A DNA stretch of 64,000 bases from Facklamia sp050409585. GTDB lineage: Bacteria; Bacillota; Bacilli; Lactobacillales; Aerococcaceae. This document shows positions 1 to 8,693 of this stretch, piece by piece. The notes beneath the pieces were generated by a model that saw only the letters and a list, made by a program, of their open reading frames with translations, was not told the origin of the DNA and ran no database searches. Each line of letters starts with the position of its first letter. Position 1 is the stretch's first letter. The translations under genes were made by a program, and so were the position numbers. Location: contig NZ_JBNUPE010000011.1 of the NCBI RefSeq assembly GCF_050409585.1, positions 5,355 to 69,354 on the forward strand, given 5' to 3'.

Positions 1-551
1 TTACCAGAAGGATGGTTGTGAGCAATAATTAGCCTTGCAGTTGGATATTTTACCGCTTCTTTAAAAATTTCTCTTGGGCAAGCTACCGAACTATTGACCG
101 AACCGATAAAGATGGTTTGTTTTTTGATAATTTCATTCTTACTATTTAGAAAAAGAGCGACTAAATGTTCTTGATGAAGGTCTCCCATCTCTTTAATCAA
201 CCATTGCCCTGCTTGAGAAGTTGAAGTTAGAACGCCCTGTTTTTTAAATTGGGCATCTTGCACTCTACTCCCAAACTCAATCGCTGCTTTTATCTCAACT
301 GCTTTAGCAGGACCAATTCCTTTAATCGATTGGAGTTCACTAAGTGAGGCAATTTTTAAAGTATTGAGTGGTTCAAAATGACTAAGCAGACGAATGGATA
401 AGTTTAAGACATTTTCTTTTTTGCTTCCTGTTCTAAGGAGAATAGCCAACAATTCATGATTGGATAAATTTTTAGCACCGTATTGTCTGAGACGTTCGCG
501 CGGCTGGTCTTGCTGGGTCATTTGACGGATACAAGAGTTATTCGATGACAA
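1..551 (-). CDS. radC: RadC family protein (JAB/MPN domain), 3' end outside window
   Basis: The visible part is the N-terminal ~183 residues. It shows a helix-hairpin-helix-like stretch (SIKGIGPAKA) followed by the start of the JAB/MPN metal-binding domain with the hallmark HNHPSG right at the window edge. RadC proteins were named for DNA repair, but their real role is unsettled. I place the start at a TTG (549-551) because an AGGGGG-type ribosome site lies just upstream, whereas the first ATG (519-521) has none. It lies 75 bases after folC on the same strand, and valS-folC-radC is a common Firmicutes order, so one transcript is plausible. The gene is cut by the window, not broken. Confidence 0.9.
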   Translation of the reverse strand, partial: MSSNNSCIRQMTQQDQPRERLRQYGAKNLSNHELLAILLRTGSKKENVLNLSIRLLSHFEPLNTLKIASLSELQSIKGIGPAKAVEIKAAIEFGSRVQDAQFKKQGVLTSTSQAGQWLIKEMGDLHQEHLVALFLNSKNEIIKKQTIFIGSVNSSVACPREIFKEAVKYPTARLIIAHNHPSG

Positions 552-626
552 AAGAATTCCCCCTTACTGCTAGTATCAATAAATACAAGAAGTAAGGAGG
601 AAAAGTGCTCGCTATTATTCAATAAG

Positions 627-1973
627 TTAAATCATTTGGTGAGCTAAGAGATAGGCTCTAGCTTCTGAGACAAAGTATAGAGAGCCCGTTATTAATAAGA
701 GGGCCTGCTTATTATTTTGATTATTTAATTGATAATCATTCATCCAACTTTTCCAATCATCAACGTAATGGGCTTTATGACGATTGATAATTGATTTGGC
801 TTGTAAAACTTCTGCAAAATCTTTTTCTTTCATAGCTTCGAAATGGTGGAAGGAAGTCAAATAAACTTTTTCGGCATGAAAATTCAACAATAAAGGAACT
901 TGTTCTGCTTGATTTTTCTTCTTTAAACCTCCATAAATAATGGTGATCTCGAAAGCAGAAAAGTTCTCATCTACCACACTTTTCAGTGCGGTCAGCCCTT
1001 CCATATTATGCGCCCCATCTAAAAAGATGTATGGATTTTCAAAAATCTTTTCTAATCGACCAATCCATTTTGTCTTTTGCAAAGCCTCTCTCGCTTTGGG
1101 CCAATCAATCGTTTGCTTTTGGTGAGCCATCCATGAAATAAATACTTGCAAAGAAACGGCCGCATTTCTCACCTGATGATCTCCCACCATATTTATTTCA
1201 AAAGCTTCTTGTGGAATTGCTTGACTGTCAGTCCAAAATTGGAATTGAGTCTTAAAAGGGCTTAACTTGTTAATATTTTTGACACCGAAAGTTTGGTCAT
1301 AAGAGTGGTGGACAGCTGTGCGAGCATTTGCCCATTTATCAATAATGCTTAGAGGACTTTTTTGAATAAGTCCTGTGACAACCTCTTTTTGCGGCTTGAT
1401 GATGCCCGCTTTTTCAAGAGCAACGGACTCTAAGGTGTCTCCTAACATATCCGCGTGATCCATACCAATAGAAGTAACAACGGCAATCTCTCCGTCTAAA
1501 ACATTAGTACAATCCGACATGCCTCCGATTCCTGCTTCAATCAAGCAAACATCCGGTTTTTTTTCTTGAAAATATAAGCACATCATAATAGTAAATAGTT
1601 CAAAATATATTAAACGACCATAAGGAGAGTAGGCTTCCATGTAATCATTTAATTCAACCAATTGATTGGTTAAACGAATGAGCGCTTCGTCACTAATTTG
1701 TTGACCATCAAAAGTAATTCTCTCATTAAACCGCTCAATATGTGGCGAGGTGAAAGATCCTACTTTATAGCCCTGGCTCGACAGTAAATCTCTTAAATAA
1801 GCTACCGTTGATCCTTTACCATTAGTCCCGGTGATATGGATAATTGGTAAACCTTTGTGAGGATTTCCCACATATTCCAAAGCTTGATACATTTTAGTCA
1901 TATCAGGTCTTGGGATAGGATTGATTTGGTTTAACAACCAATGAGTCGCCTCATCAACATTTGTAAACGTCAT
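627..1973 (-). CDS. folC: Bifunctional folylpolyglutamate synthase / dihydrofolate synthase
   Basis: FolC adds glutamate to dihydropteroate and to folates in the cytoplasm, using ATP. The 448-residue protein has the normal length of the family. The Mur-ligase-type P-loop ITGTNGKGST lies near residues 47-56, EAGIGGMSD near 146, and DGAHN of the C-terminal domain near residue 318. It starts 24 bases after the valS stop, so it is probably cotranscribed with valS and shares its T-box control. Identification is firm. The split between the two enzymatic activities cannot be judged from sequence alone. Confidence 0.96.
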   Translation of the reverse strand: MTFTNVDEATHWLLNQINPIPRPDMTKMYQALEYVGNPHKGLPIIHITGTNGKGSTVAYLRDLLSSQGYKVGSFTSPHIERFNERITFDGQQISDEALIRLTNQLVELNDYMEAYSPYGRLIYFELFTIMMCLYFQEKKPDVCLIEAGIGGMSDCTNVLDGEIAVVTSIGMDHADMLGDTLESVALEKAGIIKPQKEVVTGLIQKSPLSIIDKWANARTAVHHSYDQTFGVKNINKLSPFKTQFQFWTDSQAIPQEAFEINMVGDHQVRNAAVSLQVFISWMAHQKQTIDWPKAREALQKTKWIGRLEKIFENPYIFLDGAHNMEGLTALKSVVDENFSAFEITIIYGGLKKKNQAEQVPLLLNFHAEKVYLTSFHHFEAMKEKDFAEVLQAKSIINRHKAHYVDDWKSWMNDYQLNNQNNKQALLLITGSLYFVSEARAYLLAHQMI

Positions 1974-1997
1974 TTTGATTCCTCTTTTTCTAACTAT

Positions 1998-4643
1998 TTA
2001 GATTAATGGTTTTAATTCTTCAATTCTTTCTTGCACTGCTTTTAACCTTTGTTCATATTCAGCTAATTTAGTGCGTTCACCTTCAACTACTTGAGCAGGT
2101 GCTTTAGCAACAAATCCTTCATTCGAAAGTTTCTTCACTAGACGTTCGACTTCTTTTTCTAACTTAGTGACTTCTTGCTCCAAGCGCTTAATCTCATCCT
2201 CTATTTTGACTAATCCAGCTAATGGGATGAAAATTTGTGCAAATGAAAGTGTCTGTGTAACCATTTCTCCTTCTATTTCAGGATTAGCGGCAATTTCTAA
2301 GTGGTCTGTGTGACAGAAACGATTAATGTATGTCCGGTTACTTTCTAAACTTTCTTCAATACCCTTATCTTGAACTTTAATAATCATTTTTAAAGCTTTA
2401 GATAATGGTGTGTTCATTTCATTTCTGATTTGACGCACCGCTGTAATGACTTCAATCAATTCCTGCATTTGTTTTTCAGCAATATCGTTTTTGTATTCTT
2501 CTTTAACGGTTGGATAAGCTGCTGTAACGATTGATGCAGCTTGTGGAGCAATTTGCTGCCAAATTTCTTCAGTTACAAAGGGCATAATCGGATGTAATAG
2601 ACGTAAGAATTGGTCCAAGACATAAACAAGAACTGATTTAGTGGCAAAATGATCATGTTCTTGATCTTGCAACTGTTCTTTAGTCATTTCGATATACCAG
2701 TCACAGTAATCATCCCAAATGAAATGATATAAGACCCTACCTGCTTCTCCAAATTCAAAGCGTTCAAATAAACGGCTTACTTCTTCAATTGTTGTTTGTA
2801 AACGGGAAAGAATCCACTGATCGGCAAGTGTCAAATCTTGCTTGATTTCTAAATTTTCAATGGTTAAATCACCCACATTCATTAATACATAACGTGAAGC
2901 ATTCCAGATTTTATTAATAAAGTTCCAAGCTGCTCCCATCTTTTCAGTGGAGTAACGAATATCTTGTCCGGGAGTCGACCCTGTGGCTAAGAACCAGCGA
3001 AGGGAATCCACCCCATATTCATCAATAACGTCCATTGGATCAATTCCATTGCCTAGCGATTTTGACATCTTACGCCCCTGGCTATCACGGATTAATCCAT
3101 GAATTAAAACATTTTGGAAAGGTCGTTTACCCGTAAACTCTAAAGATTGGAAAATCATACGCGACACCCAGAAGAAAATAATATCATAACCGGTCACTAA
3201 GGTACTGGTTGGGAAGTAGCGACGATAATCGTGACCTTCTTCTGGCCAACCCATGGTTGAAAATGGCCACAAGGCAGATGAGAACCATGTATCTAAAACA
3301 TCCGGATCTCTTAACCAATTTTCTTCATCACTGGGGGCTTGTTCGCCAACATAAACTTCACCTGTTTCTTTATGGTACCAGGCTGGAATTTGATGTCCCC
3401 ACCAAAGTTGACGTGAGATCACCCAATCATGAACATTTTCCATCCAAGTTTGGAAAGTTTGATTAAAGCGTGGTGGGTAAAATTCAACTGCTTGATCGGT
3501 TGCTTGATTAGCCAAAGCTTGCTGGGCTAAAGGTTTCATCTTGACAAACCACTGAGTAGATAGATAAGGCTCTACGACCGCCCCAGAACGCTCAGAATGG
3601 CCCACTGAATGCGTATGTTCTTCAATCTTAACTAAGTAGCCTTGCTCTTTTAAATCTTTTACAATTTGCTTGCGTGCATCGAAGCGATCCATGCCTGCAT
3701 ATTTTCCACCTAATTCGTTAATAGTGCCATCTTTTTTCATCACATTCATTCGTGGTAGATGATGACGGTTACCGACTTCAAAGTCATTCGGGTCATGAGC
3801 TGGGGTAATCTTCACTACACCTGTACCAAATTCTCGATCCACATACTCATCTGCTACGACAGGAATTTCACGATTCATTAATGGTAAGAGTACTTTTTTA
3901 CCGATCAAATGTTGATAACGCTCATCAGCAGGGTGTACAGCAATCGCTGTATCACCTAAAAGTGTTTCAGGACGGGTGGTGGCAATTTGAACCACTTCAT
4001 CACTACCAACCATTGGATAATTAACATGATAAAAAGCACCTGGTACATCTTTATGGATCACTTCAATATCGGATAGAGCCGTTTGGGCTTTTGGATCCCA
4101 GTTAATAATATATTCTCCCCGATAGATAAGTCCTTTTTCATAAAGTTTAACAAAGACTTTATTAACTGCTTTGTTTAAACCGTCATCCAGCGTAAAACGT
4201 TCACGCGCATAATCGACTGAAATACCCATTTTCCCCCATTGCTGGCGGATAATGGTTGCATATTCTTCCTTCCAAGACCAAGTTTTTTCTAGGAATTTCT
4301 CCCGCCCTAAATTATGACGACTTAAGTTTTCATCTTCTGCTAAACGCTCTTCCACTTTAGCTTGAGTCGCAATTCCAGCATGGTCCATACCAGGTAACCA
4401 TAAAGTATCATAGCCTTGCATTCTTTTAGAACGGATAATCATATCCTGCAAAGTCACATCCCAAGCGTGACCTAAATGTAATTTACCCGTTACGTTAGGG
4501 GGTGGAATTACAATTGAATATGGCTCTGCTTTAGAATCTCCTGAAGGCTTAAATACACCTTGTTCTATCCATTTTTGATATTTACCTGCTTCAACCGTCT
4601 GAGGTTGGTACTTACTTGGCATTTGCTTCGTATTTTCTACCAT
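1998..4643 (-). CDS. valS: Valine--tRNA ligase
   Basis: Class I aminoacyl-tRNA synthetase charging tRNA-Val. The 881-residue protein carries the HIGH-type motif HLGH (residues 56-59, after PPPNVTGKL) and KMSKS around residue 525 in GRKMSKSLGN. Between them lies the large editing insertion, with the TTRPET motif that hydrolyses mischarged Thr-tRNA. The last ~65 residues are a charged coiled coil typical of ValRS. A complete T-box leader with terminator lies just upstream, so expression should respond to uncharged tRNA-Val. folC follows closely on the same strand. Confidence 0.98.
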   Translation of the reverse strand: MVENTKQMPSKYQPQTVEAGKYQKWIEQGVFKPSGDSKAEPYSIVIPPPNVTGKLHLGHAWDVTLQDMIIRSKRMQGYDTLWLPGMDHAGIATQAKVEERLAEDENLSRHNLGREKFLEKTWSWKEEYATIIRQQWGKMGISVDYARERFTLDDGLNKAVNKVFVKLYEKGLIYRGEYIINWDPKAQTALSDIEVIHKDVPGAFYHVNYPMVGSDEVVQIATTRPETLLGDTAIAVHPADERYQHLIGKKVLLPLMNREIPVVADEYVDREFGTGVVKITPAHDPNDFEVGNRHHLPRMNVMKKDGTINELGGKYAGMDRFDARKQIVKDLKEQGYLVKIEEHTHSVGHSERSGAVVEPYLSTQWFVKMKPLAQQALANQATDQAVEFYPPRFNQTFQTWMENVHDWVISRQLWWGHQIPAWYHKETGEVYVGEQAPSDEENWLRDPDVLDTWFSSALWPFSTMGWPEEGHDYRRYFPTSTLVTGYDIIFFWVSRMIFQSLEFTGKRPFQNVLIHGLIRDSQGRKMSKSLGNGIDPMDVIDEYGVDSLRWFLATGSTPGQDIRYSTEKMGAAWNFINKIWNASRYVLMNVGDLTIENLEIKQDLTLADQWILSRLQTTIEEVSRLFERFEFGEAGRVLYHFIWDDYCDWYIEMTKEQLQDQEHDHFATKSVLVYVLDQFLRLLHPIMPFVTEEIWQQIAPQAASIVTAAYPTVKEEYKNDIAEKQMQELIEVITAVRQIRNEMNTPLSKALKMIIKVQDKGIEESLESNRTYINRFCHTDHLEIAANPEIEGEMVTQTLSFAQIFIPLAGLVKIEDEIKRLEQEVTKLEKEVERLVKKLSNEGFVAKAPAQVVEGERTKLAEYEQRLKAVQERIEELKPLI

Positions 4644-4671
4644 CGTTACACCTTCCTTAATTCATTTTCAT

Positions 4672-4905
4672 AAAAAAAATCCTATGCTTTGCATAGGACG
4701 TCAATTACGTGGTACCACCTAAATTTAATCAAGTAAAAAAGTTACTTAATCACTCTTTCTTGTTAACGGAGCAGACTCCGTAAGACACTATTGTTGATTT
4801 CTCATGTCTTATGACTCCAAGCTACCTTCATTCATCGAGAAACTTTCAGCGCAAGGTTTCCTCTCTGGATGGTGATGAATTACTCTTCTCTTCTTAGTCA
4901 AATTA
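4672..4905 (-). promoter_or_regulatory. T-box riboswitch leader of valS
   Basis: Reading on the minus strand, the leader contains the conserved T-box element AGGTGGTACCACG (complement of 4708-4720). This binds the free NCCA end of uncharged tRNA. It is followed by the terminator hairpin CCTATGC-AAA-GCATAGG and a run of eight U (4672-4697). Upstream there are stem I-like elements, including AGAGAG and GCTGAAAG. Both a GTA and a GTC triplet occur on the 3' side of the putative stem I, and I could not decide which one is the valine specifier. The upstream limit is approximate. Confidence 0.93.
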
Positions 4906-4963
4906 AAATTTAAGTTGGACTTATTTTATCATTCTTTACTGCTTTGAACAAGGCCTTCGCCAT

Positions 4964-5719
4964 TTAATCATTATTTGCTAAATAATCTTTCACTAACTGA
5001 AAAACTGCCTCAATTTTATCTTCAAAAATCAAAGCATTGGGCTTGCTAATTAGAATTGGTGTCTGATTAATGATTACTTGAGAATTTCCTCTAAAATAAT
5101 GAATAAATGAAGCGGCCGGATAAACATTTAAGGAAGTTCCTGCGATAATCATGAGGTCTGCTTGACTAATGGCTTGGATTGATTGATTAATGGTCTCTTC
5201 ATTCAAGCTTTCTTCATATAACACCACGTCTGGCTTAATAATCGCTTGATCTTTAGGACAGCGTGGAATGCCCTGAGCATCTTTTTCTAATTGATCCAGA
5301 GCATAGTAGCTACCACATTGCGTACAATAATTATTTAAAACAGACCCATGAAGTTCTAAGACTCGACTTGAACCAGCCTTTTGATGGAGGCCATCGATAT
5401 TTTGGGTGACAACTGTCACTTCTTTTCCTTTGTTTTCTAATTCTTTTAGAAAAAAATGAGCCAAATTGGGTTGTATTTCTGGATAGACTAAATGCTCAAA
5501 GTAGTATTCAAAAAAGATTTGAGGATGTTGTTTATAGAAGGAATGCGAGATTATTTCTTCCGCTGAGTATTGGTAATTGGTTTCTTGCATAAACAAACCA
5601 TCTGCAGAACGAAAATCTGGAATACCAGATGCGGTTGAAACACCGGCTCCACCAAAAAAGACAATCTTGCGACTTTTCTGAATGATTTGAGCAAATTCTT
5701 TGATCTGATTTTCGATCAT
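4964..5719 (-). CDS. Sir2-family NAD-dependent protein deacylase (sirtuin)
   Basis: Sirtuins remove acyl groups from lysines using NAD. The NAD-binding signature GAGVSTASGIPDFRS, the TQNIDGLH motif and the catalytic His in ELHGS are all present, and the length (~251 residues) is normal. The zinc-binding site is odd: CTQC is followed by RCPKDQ where the family has CxKC, so the fourth cysteine is Asp. I start at the ATG (5717-5719), which has AAAGGAG ten bases upstream. A TTG nine bases further out (5728) is too close to that ribosome site. It is separated from ridA by a terminator and followed by the valS leader. Confidence 0.9.
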   Translation of the reverse strand: MIENQIKEFAQIIQKSRKIVFFGGAGVSTASGIPDFRSADGLFMQETNYQYSAEEIISHSFYKQHPQIFFEYYFEHLVYPEIQPNLAHFFLKELENKGKEVTVVTQNIDGLHQKAGSSRVLELHGSVLNNYCTQCGSYYALDQLEKDAQGIPRCPKDQAIIKPDVVLYEESLNEETINQSIQAISQADLMIIAGTSLNVYPAASFIHYFRGNSQVIINQTPILISKPNALIFEDKIEAVFQLVKDYLANND

Positions 5720-5743
5720 TATTTTCAATCTCCTTTAAATTTT

Positions 5744-5794
5744 AAAAAAGAACCGTCAACAACCACTTACATCAGTCGTTAGACAGCTCTTTTT
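5744..5794 (-). terminator. Rho-independent terminator after ridA
   Basis: On the minus strand GAGCTGTC pairs with GACGGTTC (including G-U pairs) across a 24-base loop and is followed by TTTTTT. It lies between ridA and the sirtuin gene. Confidence 0.65.
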
Positions 5795-5807
5795 AATATC
5801 TTATAAA

Positions 5808-6188
5808 TTATAAACTAGCGATTACTTCAATTTCTACTAACACATTCTTAGGTAAGGTCTTAACAGCCACTGCTGAACGAGCTGGTTTGGATGTGAAATA
5901 TTCAGCATAAATTTCATTAAAAACGGCGAAATCACCCATATCTGCCAAGAAACATGTGGTTTTTACAACATTTTCTGCAGAGTATCCTGCTGCATTTAGT
6001 AGAGCATCGATATTAGCAATTACTTGCTTTGTTTGATTTGTTATTTCTTTTGCTTCTATTTCTCCTGAGGCTGGATTGATTGGGATTTGACCTGAACAGA
6101 AAAGTAGCTCTCCTACTTGTTTTGCTTGAGAGTATGGTCCAATTGCTGCTGGGGCTTTTTTTGTATTGATTGTTTTAATTTCTGTCAT
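5808..6188 (-). CDS. ridA: RidA/YjgF family enamine/imine deaminase
   Basis: RidA hydrolyses reactive enamine/imine intermediates such as 2-aminoacrylate released by PLP enzymes. The 126-residue length is exactly that of the family. The sequence shows the N-terminal APAAIGPYSQA motif, FCSGQIPINP, and the C-terminal PARSAVAVKTLPKNVLVEIE, which holds the conserved arginine that binds the carboxylate of the substrate. It stands alone between thiI (39 bases upstream) and a terminator, so it may be the last gene of the nifS-thiI-ridA transcript. Confidence 0.95.
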   Translation of the reverse strand: MTEIKTINTKKAPAAIGPYSQAKQVGELLFCSGQIPINPASGEIEAKEITNQTKQVIANIDALLNAAGYSAENVVKTTCFLADMGDFAVFNEIYAEYFTSKPARSAVAVKTLPKNVLVEIEVIASL

Positions 6189-6227
6189 AATTACTCCTCT
6201 TTCTTAATGAATTCTTGCGACAACAAC

Positions 6228-7436
6228 TTATAATAAATCATTGAAGGCTGTAGCCGCTTCGCTTTGATAACTAGCAGTGATTTCACTTGTCTTGATATTT
6301 TCCAAGGCTTCTTTCACTAGTTGGTCAATTGGTAAGAGCGCCTCATACTCTTTAACAGTATGAAGTCTAGGCTTAGTCCAAGGTGACTTTGGTGCAAAGA
6401 CCGTACAGCAATCTTCATAGGGCTCATTAGAAATATCATAAGTTCCAATGGTTTCAGCCATTGCTATTATATCATTTTTATCAACTGCAATTAAAGGTCT
6501 TAATATTAAAGAATGGGTCACTTCATTAATCACTTGCATCGATTGTAAAGTTTGTGAGGCAACTTGACCTAGCGACTCCCCATTAACAATTGCTCGGGCT
6601 TTATGCTCTTTTAACAAAGCATCCATTAGGCGTAACATGATCCGACGCATAATAGTCATGGATAAATTGTCGGGAACATGTTCTCGAATCGCCAACTGAA
6701 TATGAGCAAAAGGAACCTCGTGAAAAGTAATCGCAGTGGCGTACTGAGCGAGAACTGCTGTTAATCGTTTAGCTTTTTCAAGCGCTTGTAAAGAAGTATA
6801 AGGTGGACTGGCAAAATGAACCATTTCCAACTTCATTCCCCTTTTTATCATTTGATAACCAGCAATCGGTGAATCAAAACCACCCGAAAGCATTAATAAG
6901 CCTTTCCCACTTGAACCATAAGGTAAGCCACCCATACCTGGATAATTTTTTAAACTAAGATAGGCTATATCTTGATGGATGGATATGACCACTTTGTGTT
7001 TAGCTTTTCTCAGATCAACCGTTAATTCCGGATGGGCTTGCAGAATGATGCTCCCTATTTCTCTTTGAATGGCAATACTATCATGCTCAAAGTTCTTATC
7101 CGATCGCTTAGCAATTACTTTAAAGCTATCTCCCGGTTGAACATTTAACTCAGCAAAAAGTTCAAGGGCTTTTTTTCCAATTTCTTGAAGATCCTTTTCA
7201 ACAGGAAAAACAGGTTCAAACCTTTGAATTCCTGGAATTGTTTTAATGATTTCAATCAGTTCATCGTAAGCTGTTTCGTGCCAATAAAGATGCATGAAAT
7301 CATGATGTGCATGAATTTTAATTTTCTCTAAATGTTTGGTTTTATAGCGTATATGCTCAGCAATTTTATTTTGAAACATTTTACGGTTACGCCCTTTTGT
7401 TGAGAGCTCCCCATAGTGAATTAACATCTCTTTCAA
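6228..7436 (-). CDS. thiI: tRNA 4-thiouridine synthetase ThiI (PP-loop, THUMP)
   Basis: ThiI adenylates U8 of tRNA and inserts sulfur taken from a cysteine desulfurase. The protein has an N-terminal ferredoxin-like/THUMP region to about residue 165, and the PP-loop SGGFDSP at residues 184-190. At 402 residues it lacks the C-terminal rhodanese domain of E. coli ThiI, as usual in Firmicutes. A TTG start (7434-7436) fits best: AAAGGAG in the end of the preceding gene is nine bases upstream, and the family N-terminus aligns with it. The desulfurase gene ends only four bases upstream, the classic NifZ-ThiI pairing. Confidence 0.96.
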   Translation of the reverse strand: MKEMLIHYGELSTKGRNRKMFQNKIAEHIRYKTKHLEKIKIHAHHDFMHLYWHETAYDELIEIIKTIPGIQRFEPVFPVEKDLQEIGKKALELFAELNVQPGDSFKVIAKRSDKNFEHDSIAIQREIGSIILQAHPELTVDLRKAKHKVVISIHQDIAYLSLKNYPGMGGLPYGSSGKGLLMLSGGFDSPIAGYQMIKRGMKLEMVHFASPPYTSLQALEKAKRLTAVLAQYATAITFHEVPFAHIQLAIREHVPDNLSMTIMRRIMLRLMDALLKEHKARAIVNGESLGQVASQTLQSMQVINEVTHSLILRPLIAVDKNDIIAMAETIGTYDISNEPYEDCCTVFAPKSPWTKPRLHTVKEYEALLPIDQLVKEALENIKTSEITASYQSEAATAFNDLL

Positions 7437-7440
7437 TCTT

Positions 7441-8598
7441 TTAGGCTCCTTTCAAATCTTGCTTAAACTTTGTTGAAATCTCATGGATTGGTTTAATTAA
7501 TTGATCTACTTCTGCTTGGCTGGTTGTCTGCGATAAAGAAATTCTTATTGAAGAATTAGCTAAATTGTTATCAACGCCCATCGCTTTAAGGGTATGATGG
7601 TCATTTTTCTTACGACTTGAGCAAGCAGAAGTTGTCGAAATCATGATATCAGCATTGGAAAAAGCTTGAAGTAATACCTCGCCTGGCACACCTGGAAAGG
7701 CCGCACAGATAATATGTGGACTCACTTGCTCCTGGCTACCACCAAAGACTTGCCAATTCATTTTTTTAAGTGCTTGAGTTATTTGAGTGCGATAATGATT
7801 TATGTGTTTGATACTTTCTGCTTGGTTTTCCCAAGCTAATCTTAAAGCTTTGGCCGTTGCTACAATCGCTGGTAGGTTTTCAGTAGAAGAGCGCATACCA
7901 AACTCTTGACCGCCTCCAAATAATAAAGGTGCTTTCGTAACACGTTGGCGAATGGCTAAGAGTCCCACCCCTCTTACCGAGTGAAATTTATGGCTAGAAA
8001 GAGTTAATAAATCAATTCTACTATGATGCATAGCTTTCATCCTACAAGTTATGGCTTGAACAGCGTCAACATGCCAAAGGATTTGTGGATAGTTTTCTAA
8101 TTTTTGTGCCAATGGTTCAACTGGTAAAAAAGATCCTACCTCATTATTGACTAACATAGTAGAAACAAGTAATACTTGATCACTCAGTAGATTTTCAAAG
8201 CTGTTTAAATCCAATTGACCATTATGATCCACCGGTGCTAGGATTACTTCAAAGCCTCTTGTTTTTAAGTGGTCAATTTGCGAGCGAATAGAAGGGTGCT
8301 CAATAGCTGATAGGATAATTTGTCGCCTATTAGGATGAAGCTTAGCGTGAGCTGATAATAGACTTTGAAGTGTCCAATTGTTAGATTCAGTCCCTGATGA
8401 GGTACAAAAGATTTCATTGCTTTTAAAAAGTAATAAGTCTGCAATTTGTTGCCGAGCATTATTCAACAGACTATTGGCCTCTTGACCTAATTTGTGGGCA
8501 CTTGAAGGGTTAGCAAAATATTTTTGAGCTACTTGATTGTAGGTGTCTAAAACAGTAGCACGAGCTGGAGTGGTTGCGGCATGATCAAAATATAACAT
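7441..8598 (-). CDS. Cysteine desulfurase (NifS/IscS-like), ThiI partner
   Basis: PLP enzyme that converts cysteine to alanine and a persulfide. The 385-residue protein starts MLYFDHAATTPAR, has the PLP lysine in SSHKFHSVRG and the sulfur-carrying cysteine in TTSACSSRK. I choose the ATG at 8596-8598 with AAAGGA six bases upstream. An upstream TTG (8643) would add 15 residues not typical of the family. Its direct coupling with thiI suggests it supplies sulfur for tRNA thiolation rather than being a general Fe-S (SufS) enzyme. That assignment is inferred from context. Confidence 0.93.
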   Translation of the reverse strand: MLYFDHAATTPARATVLDTYNQVAQKYFANPSSAHKLGQEANSLLNNARQQIADLLLFKSNEIFCTSSGTESNNWTLQSLLSAHAKLHPNRRQIILSAIEHPSIRSQIDHLKTRGFEVILAPVDHNGQLDLNSFENLLSDQVLLVSTMLVNNEVGSFLPVEPLAQKLENYPQILWHVDAVQAITCRMKAMHHSRIDLLTLSSHKFHSVRGVGLLAIRQRVTKAPLLFGGGQEFGMRSSTENLPAIVATAKALRLAWENQAESIKHINHYRTQITQALKKMNWQVFGGSQEQVSPHIICAAFPGVPGEVLLQAFSNADIMISTTSACSSRKKNDHHTLKAMGVDNNLANSSIRISLSQTTSQAEVDQLIKPIHEISTKFKQDLKGA

Positions 8599-8643
8599 CT
8601 GTAATCCTTTCTTACTTCTATTTAGTAACGACAATTGACTCAA

Positions 8644-8684
8644 GAAAAAACCGAACAGATCCCAAAACCAAGGAATCTATTCGG
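8644..8684 (-). terminator. Rho-independent terminator after ezrA
   Basis: On the minus strand CCGAATAGATTCC pairs with GGGATCTGTTCGG (one G-U and a small mismatch), followed by TTTTTTC. It lies between ezrA and the cysteine desulfurase gene, so the latter needs its own promoter in this short gap or read-through. Confidence 0.8.
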
Positions 8685-8693
8685 ACTTTACTT

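Noticed and set aside
601..626. Plus-strand AAGGAGG followed by GTG near 605
   Set aside because: The frame closes after six codons, and the site lies in the short gap between two minus-strand genes.
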